Positions 44,445 to 52,988 of a stretch of DNA of 64,000 nucleotides are shown here, in pieces. The stretch lies in the NCBI RefSeq assembly GCF_900230185.1, contig NZ_OCSR01000002.1, positions 4,030,001 to 4,094,000 of the forward strand. Reading direction: 5' to 3'. The notes beneath the pieces are model-generated. The model was not told the origin of the DNA and ran no database searches. It was given only the letters and a program-made list of their open reading frames with translations. Position 1 is the stretch's first letter. Each line of letters starts with the position of its first letter. A program made the translations under genes and the position numbers. The stretch is from Burkholderia sp. OK233. Lineage in GTDB: Bacteria > Pseudomonadota > Gammaproteobacteria > Burkholderiales > Burkholderiaceae.

Positions 44445-45508
44445 GCATGCCGTTCAACACGCAGGTGAACACACGCCTGAAGGCACGCACACCGGTCGGC
44501 TATCTGGCGCTGACGTTCGCACTTCTCGCCGTGCTGCTCGCGGTCGTGCCGCTCAGTATGGTGCTCGGCGCAGCCGACTATCCGCTCGCCACGTTATTGC
44601 ACGCGCTCACCCGCAGTAGCGCCGACCGCGCGGCGATGATGATTCTGTGGGACCTGCGCATGCCGCGGATTCTGCTCGCGCTCATGATCGGCGCACATCT
44701 CGCAATCAGCGGTCTGGTGCTGCAGGCAACCTTGCGCAATCCGCTCGCCGAGCCTGGCGCGCTCGGCGTGTCATCGGGCGCGACCTTCGGCGTGATGACG
44801 TTGCTGCTCATAGCGAACTTCGCCAGCATGACCGACAGCAGCCGCCTCGTTGCCTATGACGCGAGCTACATGCCCCTCGCCGCGCAGGCCGGCGGCATTG
44901 GCGCAGTGCTGGCGGTCTACGCGCTCTCCTGGCGCAACGGCACCGCGCCGATCCGTCTGATCCTGATGGGCGTCGCAGTCAGCGCCACGCTGTATGCCGC
45001 GGCGATGACGATCCTTGCCGGCTGGGGCTCGAGCCGGATCGAAGTTCTGCTCACCTGGCTGTCCGGCAATCTGTACGGCCGTGACTGGGAGCACGTGCGT
45101 CTGCTTGCCCCGTGGACGCTTGTCACACTGGCGTCGCTACCGCTGATCCTGCCCGCCGTGCAGGCTCTTGCGATCGGCGACGATCCCGCTGCGAGCATCG
45201 GCGTCGAGGTCGAACGCTGGCGGCTCGGCGCGTTGGTATTCGCGGGTTTCGCAGCGTCTTCGGCAATTGCCGTCGCCGGGCCGATTGCTTTCGTCGGGCT
45301 GATTGTGCCGCATGCCGCGCGGCTCGCCGTCGGCGGCACGCTGGGCCGGCAGGCCCCGATCGCCGTCATGATCGGCGCGCTATTGACCGCGCTCGCCGAT
45401 CTGGCCGGCCGCACGCTGCTCTCGCCCGCGGAAATCCCCGTTGGCGCGGTAACCGCGGCACTCGGTGCGCCGCTCTTTCTATTGCTTCTCTCTCGTCTAT
45501 CCCGATGA
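44441..45508 (+). CDS. FecCD-family ABC permease, second
   Basis: 355 aa, overlapping the previous gene by 4 bases. Same fold: LRMPRILLALMIGAHLAISG, QATLRNPLAEPGALGVSSGA and GPIAFVGLIVPHAARLAVGG. Separate C- and D-type permeases match the FecCD/FepDG arrangement, in which the two form a heterodimer. Stop overlaps the ATPase start (ATGA). Confidence 0.92.
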   Translation: MSMPFNTQVNTRLKARTPVGYLALTFALLAVLLAVVPLSMVLGAADYPLATLLHALTRSSADRAAMMILWDLRMPRILLALMIGAHLAISGLVLQATLRNPLAEPGALGVSSGATFGVMTLLLIANFASMTDSSRLVAYDASYMPLAAQAGGIGAVLAVYALSWRNGTAPIRLILMGVAVSATLYAAAMTILAGWGSSRIEVLLTWLSGNLYGRDWEHVRLLAPWTLVTLASLPLILPAVQALAIGDDPAASIGVEVERWRLGALVFAGFAASSAIAVAGPIAFVGLIVPHAARLAVGGTLGRQAPIAVMIGALLTALADLAGRTLLSPAEIPVGAVTAALGAPLFLLLLSRLSR

Positions 45509-46362
45509 CTTCAATGACCCTGATCGCTGAGGAGCTCACGCTCGGTTACGGCACGCGTCGCGTAGTGGATGGCCTCTCGATCGCGCTGCCGCGCGGTCGC
45601 GTCACCGCGCTGCTCGGGCCGAACGGTTGCGGCAAGAGCACGCTGCTGCGCGGCCTCGCCGGCCTGCTAGCGCCGCGTCACGGCGGCGTCACGCTCGACG
45701 GCATTGCGCTTCAAAACTGGCCGCGCAAACAACTGGCGCGCCGCGTGGCGTTTCTGCGGCAAACCCAGGATGTGCCCGAAGATCTGACGGTGCAGGAACT
45801 GGTTCGACACGGCCGCTTCGCACATCGGCGCATATTCGGCGGCGAGTCGCGCGAAGATCGCGACGCGGTGAACTGGGCGCTCGACGTCACCGGCCTTACG
45901 CCATTACGGGGCCGATCGTTAGGCGCATTGTCGGGTGGCGAACGTCAGCGCGCGTGGATCGCGCTCGCGCTGGCGCAAAAGGCCGGCATCCTCCTATTGG
46001 ACGAACCGACGACTTACCTCGACCTTGGTCATCAGTTGGAGGTGATGCAGACGCTACGGCAGTTGAACGAAGACTACGGCCTCACACTGGTGATGTCGTT
46101 ACACGATCTGAATCAGGCGATGCGCTTCGCCCACCGCGCGCTGGTCATGCAAAGCGGCCACCTGGTCGCGGACGGTACGCCCACCGACGTTCTAACGCCC
46201 ACGCTATTAGCCAGTGTGTTCAGTGTGCAAGCGCAGATTCTGGACGGCGCCGCTGACGGCTTTCCGCTGTGCCATCCACTGCGCTATCCCGCTGCGCCGA
46301 CAGCGGCGTCGACGCCCAACGTTCTGCCGTTGATGCCGCGGGTGTCGAATGACCGATCTTAA
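45505..46362 (+). CDS. ABC transporter ATPase, FecE/FepC type
   Basis: 285 aa; ATG at 45505 overlaps the preceding stop, and another ATG three codons on is possible. Walker A GPNGCGKST, Q-loop RQTQ, signature LSGGERQRAWIALAL, Walker B ILLLDEPTTYLDL and switch H in MSLHDLNQA are intact. Powers uptake of the ferric chelate. Its last 14 bases overlap the binding-protein gene. Confidence 0.93.
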   Translation: MTSMTLIAEELTLGYGTRRVVDGLSIALPRGRVTALLGPNGCGKSTLLRGLAGLLAPRHGGVTLDGIALQNWPRKQLARRVAFLRQTQDVPEDLTVQELVRHGRFAHRRIFGGESREDRDAVNWALDVTGLTPLRGRSLGALSGGERQRAWIALALAQKAGILLLDEPTTYLDLGHQLEVMQTLRQLNEDYGLTLVMSLHDLNQAMRFAHRALVMQSGHLVADGTPTDVLTPTLLASVFSVQAQILDGAADGFPLCHPLRYPAAPTAASTPNVLPLMPRVSNDRS

Positions 46363-47350
46363 GCGTCGCAGCGTATGCGCCTCTATTGCGCTGACGCTTC
46401 CAGTTCTAGCCGGCGCTCTCAGTGTCCGTGCGGCAGGTGCCGCGCACATAAACGGTGTGGATGATTTGCCGCCCAGCATCGTGGATGACCGTGGTCACAC
46501 ATTGATTCTTAACCATCAGCCACAGCGGCTGGCGACAATCTCTTATTTCGGCGCAGACACCGGACTAGCACTGGGCATCAAGCCCGTGGCCTCAACCTTC
46601 CTCGTGCGCGGACGCGCACCAGTTTACCTATGCGGGCACATGAACGACGTGCGCGATCTCGGTCAACGTGCATCGGCAAATCTTGAACTGCTCGCGAGTA
46701 CGCGTTGCGATCTGATCATTGCCATGCGTCGTTACACGGAAGCTCATGCCTCGCGACTCGAACGGATTGCCCCGTACCTCGCACTCGACCTCGAAACCTT
46801 CAACGACAGCGATCGCAGCATTGCGCTGGTCGGTGCGGCGCTAGGCAAACAACGCGGGGCGATGCAACTGAACCGGCGCTTTGCCCAGACGCTTGCACGC
46901 TATCGTGCTGGGGTCCCGCGTAACGCAACGCGACCACGCTACCTCTTCATCTGGGGCACCGGTACCGCGCCCTGGGCGTTCTACGACGAGAACATGACCT
47001 GCTCGCTGCTGAATGCAATCGGGGGAGTCAATGCCGCCGGGCGCAACCCGATGCCGGCACGCCGCGAGAACACTGCGTTTCAGATCAGCCTCGAAACAAT
47101 GTTGCTCGCCGATCCGCAACTGATCTTCGTGTATGACGATGGCCCCGCCGAAGCCTTCGAATCTAACCCGGTCTGGCAGCACCTGAACGCCGTGCGGCAA
47201 GCACGCGTAGTCCGCGTTGGCGATCACTGGATCGAGTCGTTCGGACCGATCGCGCGCGAGGCGGTGCTGGCCGAAGCAGCACACGCGCTTTACCCACGCC
47301 TATTTCCTCCCGTCGATCTGTGCACGCTTGCTGGACGCTTTATCAGCTGA
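46349..47350 (+). CDS. Periplasmic ferric-siderophore-binding protein
   Basis: 333 aa with a Sec signal peptide (MTDLKRRSVCASIALTLPVL, cut near residue 30). FepB/FhuD-type fold with two lobes: QPQRLATISYFGADTGLALG, DLGQRASANLELLASTRCDL, LADPQLIFVYDDGPAEAFES. Delivers the ligand to the FecCD pair. Overlaps the ATPase gene end by 14 bases. Confidence 0.9.
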   Translation: MTDLKRRSVCASIALTLPVLAGALSVRAAGAAHINGVDDLPPSIVDDRGHTLILNHQPQRLATISYFGADTGLALGIKPVASTFLVRGRAPVYLCGHMNDVRDLGQRASANLELLASTRCDLIIAMRRYTEAHASRLERIAPYLALDLETFNDSDRSIALVGAALGKQRGAMQLNRRFAQTLARYRAGVPRNATRPRYLFIWGTGTAPWAFYDENMTCSLLNAIGGVNAAGRNPMPARRENTAFQISLETMLLADPQLIFVYDDGPAEAFESNPVWQHLNAVRQARVVRVGDHWIESFGPIAREAVLAEAAHALYPRLFPPVDLCTLAGRFIS

Positions 47351-47397
47351 GCGTCGTAATTTGCCCCACTAGCTTCAACTTGACAAGGACGCGGACC

Positions 47398-47799
47398 ATG
47401 CATTCAGACTGGCCAATTCGACTGATTTCAATCGAATTGATTTTGCCGAACGAGCAATATATCGAAGCGCGCGTGCTCGAGGTCATTGAGAGTATTTCCA
47501 GCAGCGACCGCTGGACCACGCCGATTGTGCTCGAACATCGAAGCCTTGCTGTGATGGATGGTCATCATAGGCTGGCTGCGGCAAAGCGACTTAAGTTGTC
47601 GCGCGTTCCGTGTGTGATGCTCGACTACACGCAAGTGACGGTAGAGGCACGGCGCGTTGGCTACAGCGTTGACGGAGAGGAGATTGTCAAGCGTGCCCGA
47701 ACACGCATGCTGTATCCGCCGAAGACCACCCGGCACATTTTCGCGCACGCGCTCCCCGCATGCGACCTGGACCTTTCAATATTGAAGCTTGCAACATGA
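47398..47799 (+). CDS. SbnI/SerK-like free-serine kinase, short ParB/Srx-fold form
   Basis: 133 aa from the ATG at 47398 with ACAAGGACG upstream. The sequence is a single ParB/sulfiredoxin-type domain: ISIELILPNEQYIEARVLEV (with E19, the position of a likely catalytic Glu), then TPIVLEHRSLAVMDGHHRLA with the DGHHR signature, and a basic C-terminus. SbnI makes O-phospho-L-serine from serine for staphyloferrin B and is about 250 aa; this protein is roughly half that, lacking the C-terminal part. Being the last gene of the operon and feeding SbnA fits this role. A DNA-binding ParB relative is less likely in this context. Confidence 0.75.
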   Translation: MHSDWPIRLISIELILPNEQYIEARVLEVIESISSSDRWTTPIVLEHRSLAVMDGHHRLAAAKRLKLSRVPCVMLDYTQVTVEARRVGYSVDGEEIVKRARTRMLYPPKTTRHIFAHALPACDLDLSILKLAT

Positions 47800-47802
47800 A
47801 GC

Positions 47803-47819
47803 GGCACGTGAGCCGTGCC
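47803..47819 (+). terminator. Hairpin after the metallophore operon
   Basis: GGCACG-TGAGC-CGTGCC, a 6-bp stem starting four bases after the last stop. No T run follows, so it is only a candidate terminator or RNA-stabilising element. Confidence 0.4.
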
Positions 47820-47939
47820 TGCAGACTAGAATGAAATCGGGCCTGTTCAGACTTTATGTCAACCACTCCCCACCAGGCCCTGCCCGGCGGGCGGTCGTGC
47901 GCAGCCCCTCAGCGCCCCTCGTTGATTGCCGGGCGTCTT

Positions 47940-48158
47940 TCAGCCTTGCGGCCGCCCATCTGCGACCCACGTGCAGACCTGTTCGAGGGTCACGCGATAC
48001 CGGGCGAAGTTGTGTTCGCCAAGCCACGCGAGATCCCCCTTCACCACCTGAACGAGTCGGGCGCTGTCCTCAGGATCGAGGACGAACTCGGCGATGACCG
48101 CGAGTTTGGTTGCCTTCTCGAGGCGTCGATCGCCAGCGCCGCCTAACCGTTTGGTCAA
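47940..48158 (-). CDS. Hypothetical 72-aa protein, possibly a remnant
   Basis: Reads MTKRLGGAGDRRLEKATKLA, VIAEFVLDPEDSARLVQVVK and GDLAWLGEHNFARYRVTLEQ, a plausible soluble charged protein. There is no good ribosome binding site. I do not recognise it. The flanking bases (47820-47939 and 48159-48231) hold nothing else that I can support; this 432-base gap separates the operon from the LysR gene. Confidence 0.35.
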   Translation of the reverse strand: MTKRLGGAGDRRLEKATKLAVIAEFVLDPEDSARLVQVVKGDLAWLGEHNFARYRVTLEQVCTWVADGRPQG

Positions 48159-48231
48159 GACACCGACCTACAGCGATAAAGCGCAGACAATTAGAATTTC
48201 TATATGGCGATTCGGCCATCGAGCGACCGCT

Positions 48232-49080
48232 TCAAACCCGCAAATCAGTCAGAATCTGTTCAGCGAGAAAATCGCAGGGCGGTCGCCCGGACCGCGCACT
48301 GCGGGCAAGGACGACTTCGAGGTCATTCAGTGGCGGCAGCCCTTCGTTCTGCGATAGCTGAACGAGGTGCCCCGGTACGCTGCATCTTGCAAGAGGCGCT
48401 ATCGCGAGCCCTGCTTCGACCATGCTGATAAGGCCCAACAAACTCGGGCTTTCGTAGGACATCCGGTATTTGATATTTTCCCGCTGGAGGGCGCTGATGG
48501 CATGGGCACGTGCGGTACTGCCATGTGCGAAAACGGCAATCGAAAGTGGGCGCTCTTTCCACACTTTTCTCGCGGGCGACCCGACCCATACCATTGGCTC
48601 GAATCGGATGAATTCGCCCGCGACACCCCTTGTTTTCGTGAAGCAGGCCAGGTCTAGCGTGTTGTCTCTAAGCAATGGAACAAGCTCACCGCTTGGCAAA
48701 CCGATCACCCGAATTTCTACACGCGGATGAGCAACCGCGAACTTTGCCAGAACCTGCGGCAGCAGCGATGAAGCGTAGTCGTCCGGAACACCGATGGTTA
48801 CGCGGCCCTTTATCTCCGGGCGAACTACCGACGCCCATGCTTCCTCGCGCATCGCAAGCATTCGACGGCCATAGTCGAGGAGCGTCTTGCCCTCCGCGGT
48901 AATCGCTATGTTGCGGGTGCTTCGCACGAAGAGCGGTTTTCCCAACGCTTCTTCAAGCGCCTTTATCTGCATGCTCACTGCCGACGGCGACCGGCGCACG
49001 GACTCCGCACCTCGAACAAACGATCCTGTATCAGCGACCGCCACCAACATTTCAAGCACGTCCAGATCGAGTTTTTTCAC
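48232..49080 (-). CDS. LysR-family transcriptional regulator
   Basis: 282 aa. N-terminal winged helix-turn-helix (LDVLEMLVAVADTGSFVRGA, RRSPSAVSMQIKALEEALGK), then a substrate-binding domain from about residue 88 (KGRVTIGVPDDYASSLLPQV). Divergent from a LysE-type exporter across 103 bases that contain a perfect TCAGA-AAA-TCTGA palindrome. It most likely regulates that exporter in response to an amino acid, by analogy with LysG/ArgP. Confidence 0.9.
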   Translation of the reverse strand: MKKLDLDVLEMLVAVADTGSFVRGAESVRRSPSAVSMQIKALEEALGKPLFVRSTRNIAITAEGKTLLDYGRRMLAMREEAWASVVRPEIKGRVTIGVPDDYASSLLPQVLAKFAVAHPRVEIRVIGLPSGELVPLLRDNTLDLACFTKTRGVAGEFIRFEPMVWVGSPARKVWKERPLSIAVFAHGSTARAHAISALQRENIKYRMSYESPSLLGLISMVEAGLAIAPLARCSVPGHLVQLSQNEGLPPLNDLEVVLARSARSGRPPCDFLAEQILTDLRV

Positions 49081-49085
49081 TTTAG

Positions 49086-49098
49086 TCAGAAAATCTGA
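49086..49098. promoter_or_regulatory. Palindrome in the LysR/LysE divergent region
   Basis: TCAGAAAATCTGA, perfect 5-base arms with a 3-base centre, five bases from the LysR start. The surrounding bases are AT-rich. Position and symmetry fit a LysR-type autoregulatory site, although the classical T-N11-A form is not exact. Confidence 0.4.
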
Positions 49099-49183
49099 TT
49101 AATAGGTTCAGTTTAATCCGTTTTACTGGAGTATTCATCAAAGCGATACTACGACCAATGACCACTTGGCGGAGCCCGCGAAA

Positions 49184-49831
49184 ATGCACGGTACGGTTTC
49201 GATTTACGGATTTCTGGCGGTCGGCGGAATGCTTGCTGTGACACCGGGGCCGAACATGATCTACGTGATGTCGCGCTCGATTGCGCAAGGACGCACGGCC
49301 GGGCTCATTTCGCTTGCCGGCGTCATGCTCGGATACCTCTTCTATATGTTTGGGGCAGCGTTCGGTATCACGGCATTTTTCCTGAGCGTGCCTTATGCAG
49401 GCAGCGTTCTGGGCGCAGGGGGCGCCGTGTATCTGTTCTATCTGGCGTGGCAGGCTGTGAAGCCTGGTGGCCGCTCTCCGCTGGAGGTTCGTGAGCTGCC
49501 TCGTGAACAGCCTCGCCGGCTCTTCGCGATGGGCGCAACGACTAGTCTGTTGAATCCCAAGCTCGCGATGATCTTTCTGTCACTGCTGCCGCAATTCATC
49601 AACTATCAGGACGGCAGCGTCCTCAAGCAATCGCTCGTGCTCGGTTCGTCGTTGATTGTCGCGTTCGCATCCGTCAATGGTTTCGTGGCGGTCTGCTCCG
49701 GCAGCATGGCGAAGTTCCTCTCCAGTCGCCCGGGACTCCTGCTGGCTCAACGCTGGACTATGGGAGTTGTTCTGGTTGCCCTCGGCGCACATATGACCAT
49801 CGATGCATTGAAGCTGGCAGGCATCACCTAG
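49184..49831 (+). CDS. LysE/RhtB-family amino-acid exporter
   Basis: 215 aa from the ATG at 49184 (GCGGAG upstream); a TTG at 49166 is less likely. Six helices expected. LAVTPGPNMIYVMSRSIAQG near the N-terminus is the family signature, and ATTSLLNPKLAMIFLSLLPQF follows in the middle. Exports an amino acid or related metabolite. Likely controlled by the divergent LysR regulator. Confidence 0.9.
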   Translation: MHGTVSIYGFLAVGGMLAVTPGPNMIYVMSRSIAQGRTAGLISLAGVMLGYLFYMFGAAFGITAFFLSVPYAGSVLGAGGAVYLFYLAWQAVKPGGRSPLEVRELPREQPRRLFAMGATTSLLNPKLAMIFLSLLPQFINYQDGSVLKQSLVLGSSLIVAFASVNGFVAVCSGSMAKFLSSRPGLLLAQRWTMGVVLVALGAHMTIDALKLAGIT

Positions 49832-49883
49832 AGGGACATTTAGGGTCAAGACCTGGTTGGACGACAATCCGAAAACCGCACAC

Positions 49884-50537
49884 CTAATAATCTGCCCAAC
49901 CGTCTTCACCAATTAGCGGCACGAAGCTCACTTCGCCCAACCAGTTCTCGTGATAATCCTGTTCGCCGTGGCGGACCAGTTTGATCAATCGCTGATGGTG
50001 AGGCTCCCGCCCGACTGGCATAACGATCCGCCCACCGATCGACAACTGCGAACGCCACGCCCGCGGGACCCGCGGACCGCCAGCACCCGCGATAATCGCG
50101 TCATACGGCGCGTAGGCGCTCAAACCGACCGTGCCGTCGCCGAGATGAACAGTCACGTTAGAAATGCCCAATCGCTCCAGCGTTTCGCGAGCGGTTTGGG
50201 CGAGCACCGGATCGCGTTCAATGGAATGGACGTGCGCCACGATTGCCGCCGCAATTGCGGCGGCATACCCCGACCCCGTGCCAACGTCGAGAACCCGGTC
50301 GCGCGGACCCAGTTCGGCTGCCTCCATCATCTGCGCGACGATCGCGGGCTGCGAAATCGCTTGCCGGCTCGCGATGGGCAACGCGCTATCGTCGTACGCG
50401 AATTCACGGAGTTGCGCAGGTACGAATTCCTCGCGCGGGACACGGCGCATCGCGGATAGCACGTTGGAATCGCGGATGCCGCGCCCCGCGATTTGCCGTA
50501 CAACCATCCGCTCCCGGGCTTCCCTGAAATCGATCAT
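49884..50537 (-). CDS. pcm: Protein-L-isoaspartate O-methyltransferase
   Basis: 217 aa; GGAGG lies just before the ATG. SAM motif I VLDVGTGSGYAAAIAA, the ALPIASRQAISQPAIVAQMM substrate block, and AYDAIIAGAGGPRVPRAW. It methylates damaged L-isoaspartyl residues to start repair. Convergent with the LysE gene, 52 bases apart. It stands alone here, not next to surE or rpoS. Confidence 0.92.
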   Translation of the reverse strand: MIDFREARERMVVRQIAGRGIRDSNVLSAMRRVPREEFVPAQLREFAYDDSALPIASRQAISQPAIVAQMMEAAELGPRDRVLDVGTGSGYAAAIAAAIVAHVHSIERDPVLAQTARETLERLGISNVTVHLGDGTVGLSAYAPYDAIIAGAGGPRVPRAWRSQLSIGGRIVMPVGREPHHQRLIKLVRHGEQDYHENWLGEVSFVPLIGEDGWADY

Positions 50538-50780
50538 TGTGGCCTCCGTCTGAGGGTCGTGCAGGCTTTACAGCGGACTGCGCATAGCTTCCACCGGACG
50601 ATTCAATTTTGCGCCTCGTTCGAGGTTGGCGAACGGGCATCGGCCTTGCGTTCAACGCGGCCGGACGAATCAGGTATTCGATGGCCAGGCGCTTAAGGGT
50701 CCGCACCGATGTCGTCGTATGGCACACCGGTCCGTTTTCGCCAATAATGGCCCCACATCCACCACTGGACGAGGGCGGCC

Positions 50781-52832
50781 ATGCATTACAGCCCCGACGC
50801 CATCCGCACCATCGCTCTGGTCGGGCATGCCAGATGTGGCAAGACATCGCTTGTCGAAGCCCTGCTGCATCAGGGTGGTGAGTTACGCGCACCCGGCAGC
50901 GTGGAGCGCGGCACCACGGTCTGCGATTTCGATCCGCTCGAGCGTAAATATCACCACTCCCTGAACTCCGCCGTCGCCCACCTGCACTACCGGGATACCC
51001 GCATCTATCTGCTGGATACGCCCGGCTATCCGGATTTTTCCGGGCTGTCGATCAGCGCCCTGCCCGCTGTAGAAACCGTCGCCATTGTCATCAACGCACA
51101 GACCGGCATCGAAATGACCACCCGGCGCATGATGGCGTGGGCGGAGAAACGCAAGCTCTGCAGAATGATCATCGTGAACGGCATCGATCGCGAAAAGGTC
51201 GACCTCCCGGAGCTTCTGACGCAAATCCAGGAGGCCTTCGGCAAGGAATGCCTGCCGATCAACCTGCCGGCGCAAAGCGGCGGCCAGGTGGTGGATTGCT
51301 TTTTCAACCCCGCCGGCGACGCCGACTTCCTGTCCGTTGCGGCGGCGCACAATGCGCTGGTCGATCAAGTGGTCGAGATCGATCCCGCCTTGATGGAGCT
51401 TTACCTGGAGCAAGGCGAAGCCATCAGCCCGGAACAGTTGCATGAGCCCTTCGAGCGGGCGCTGCGCGAAGCTCATCTGGTGCCGATCTGCTTCGCGTCA
51501 GCGGCCAACGGTGCCGGCATCGCGGAATTGCTCGACGTGTTCGTCCGGCTCCTGCCCAATCCCATGGAAGGCAACCCGCCCCTCTTCTACCGCGATGCTC
51601 ACGGCCGCCAGGAAGTCGTGCGTGCCGAACCGGTCGCCGACAAGCATGTATTGGCCCACGCCTTCAAGATCGTCATGGACCCTTACATCGGCAAGATGGC
51701 CGTGTTTCGCGTCCATCAGGGCACGATCAGGCGGGATAGCCAGCTCTATATCGGCGACGCGCGCCAGCCGTTCAAAGTCGCCCATCTGATGATGCTGCAG
51801 GGCAAGGAACACGTGGATGTCCCACAGGCAGGCCCAGGCGATATCTGCGCCACGGCCAAGATCGATGAGATCGGCTTCGATGCCGTGCTGCACGACGCCC
51901 CCGAGGACGGCAACATCCACCTGACCCCGCTCGACTTCCCCACACCGATTTATGGCCTGGCGATCGAGCCTGCGCGCCGGGGCAACGAGCAGCGCCTCTG
52001 GGAGATCCTGCAAAAGCTGAGTGCGGAAGACCCATGTCTGCGCATCGACCACCCGGTCGGCACCAACGAGACGGTGGTGCGAGGTCTGGGCGAGTTGCAC
52101 CTGCGCCTCATGCTGGAGCGGCTATCCGAGCAGTACAAACTCGAGGTCGTGACGCGGCCACCGAAGATCGCTTATCGGGAAACCATCGGCGCCAAAGCCG
52201 AGGGGCATTATCGCCACAAGAAGCAAACCGGCGGCGCCGGGCAATTCGGCGAAGTGATGCTGCGCGTGGAGCCACTGCCGCGCGGCACGGGTTTCGAGTT
52301 CGTCGACGCCGTCAAGGGTGGCGCCATCCCCGGCCAGTTCATGCCCGCCGTGGAAAAAGGCATCCTGCAGGTCATCGAGAGCGGGCCGCTTGCGGGCTTT
52401 CCGATGCAGGACGTGCGAGTGACCGTCTTCGACGGCAAGAGCCATTCAGTCGACTCCAAGGAAGTGGCATTCGTTTCCGCCGGGCGCAAGGCCTTCATCG
52501 ATGCGGTGCTGAAAGCTCAGCCCGTTTTGCTCGAGCCGATCGTGGACATCGAGGTGATGACGCCGGAAGCCGCCATGGGTGACATTATCGGCGACCTGTC
52601 CGCCAAGCGCGGGCAGGTGCATGGCACACGCGCGGCCGCCGGCAACGCAGTGGTCGTCGCAGGCCAGGTGCCCTTGTCCGAACTCAACGACTATCAGTCG
52701 CGGCTGAACGCCATCGCCGGCGGCCACGGCAACTACAGCATCCAGCTCAGCCACTACGATCCGGCGCCCGCCGCCCAGCAGGAGCGGTTGGCGTCGCAAC
52801 ACAAGAAACAGGGCGACGGCGCGGCGCAATGA
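50781..52832 (+). CDS. Divergent elongation factor G paralogue
   Basis: 683 aa with all EF-G domains. G1 GHARCGKTSLVE, G3 DTPGYPDF. The G2/switch I region lacks the usual RGITI and reads LERKYHHSLNSAV, and G4 is NGID instead of NKxD. Domain II about residues 275-385, III about 390-465, IV about 470-590 (YRETIGAKAEGHYRHKKQTG, GAGQFGEV), V about 595-670. The Lys-rich tail is short. It is a stand-alone EF-G2-like protein, not the fusA of the str operon. GTP hydrolysis and translocation activity are uncertain given the altered switch and G4 motifs. Confidence 0.88.
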   Translation: MHYSPDAIRTIALVGHARCGKTSLVEALLHQGGELRAPGSVERGTTVCDFDPLERKYHHSLNSAVAHLHYRDTRIYLLDTPGYPDFSGLSISALPAVETVAIVINAQTGIEMTTRRMMAWAEKRKLCRMIIVNGIDREKVDLPELLTQIQEAFGKECLPINLPAQSGGQVVDCFFNPAGDADFLSVAAAHNALVDQVVEIDPALMELYLEQGEAISPEQLHEPFERALREAHLVPICFASAANGAGIAELLDVFVRLLPNPMEGNPPLFYRDAHGRQEVVRAEPVADKHVLAHAFKIVMDPYIGKMAVFRVHQGTIRRDSQLYIGDARQPFKVAHLMMLQGKEHVDVPQAGPGDICATAKIDEIGFDAVLHDAPEDGNIHLTPLDFPTPIYGLAIEPARRGNEQRLWEILQKLSAEDPCLRIDHPVGTNETVVRGLGELHLRLMLERLSEQYKLEVVTRPPKIAYRETIGAKAEGHYRHKKQTGGAGQFGEVMLRVEPLPRGTGFEFVDAVKGGAIPGQFMPAVEKGILQVIESGPLAGFPMQDVRVTVFDGKSHSVDSKEVAFVSAGRKAFIDAVLKAQPVLLEPIVDIEVMTPEAAMGDIIGDLSAKRGQVHGTRAAAGNAVVVAGQVPLSELNDYQSRLNAIAGGHGNYSIQLSHYDPAPAAQQERLASQHKKQGDGAAQ

Positions 52833-52839
52833 CCGGCGT

Positions 52840-52858
52840 GCCGGGCGAGTCACCCGGC
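52840..52858 (+). terminator. Candidate terminator after the EF-G paralogue
   Basis: GCCGGG (52840-52845) pairs with CCCGGC (52853-52858) over a 7-base loop, followed by a short CTCTCCCC run rather than T. It lies in the 156-base gap between convergent genes. Confidence 0.4.
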
Positions 52859-52988
52859 TCTCCCCTATGCGTCCACGCACGACCACCGTTGCCGCGCGCG
52901 CCCTACTCCATGCTTCTGCGCAACCTGTCCGCCAGCCAGATGAGTCAGTCGCCACGGGCAATTCCGGCATCGAAACGCAATGCGCCGG

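Noticed and set aside
31861..47799. Called as a complete staphyloferrin B locus
   Set aside because: SbnA, SbnB, SbnH-like and SbnI-like genes are present but the SbnC, SbnE and SbnF synthetases and citrate synthase SbnG are absent.
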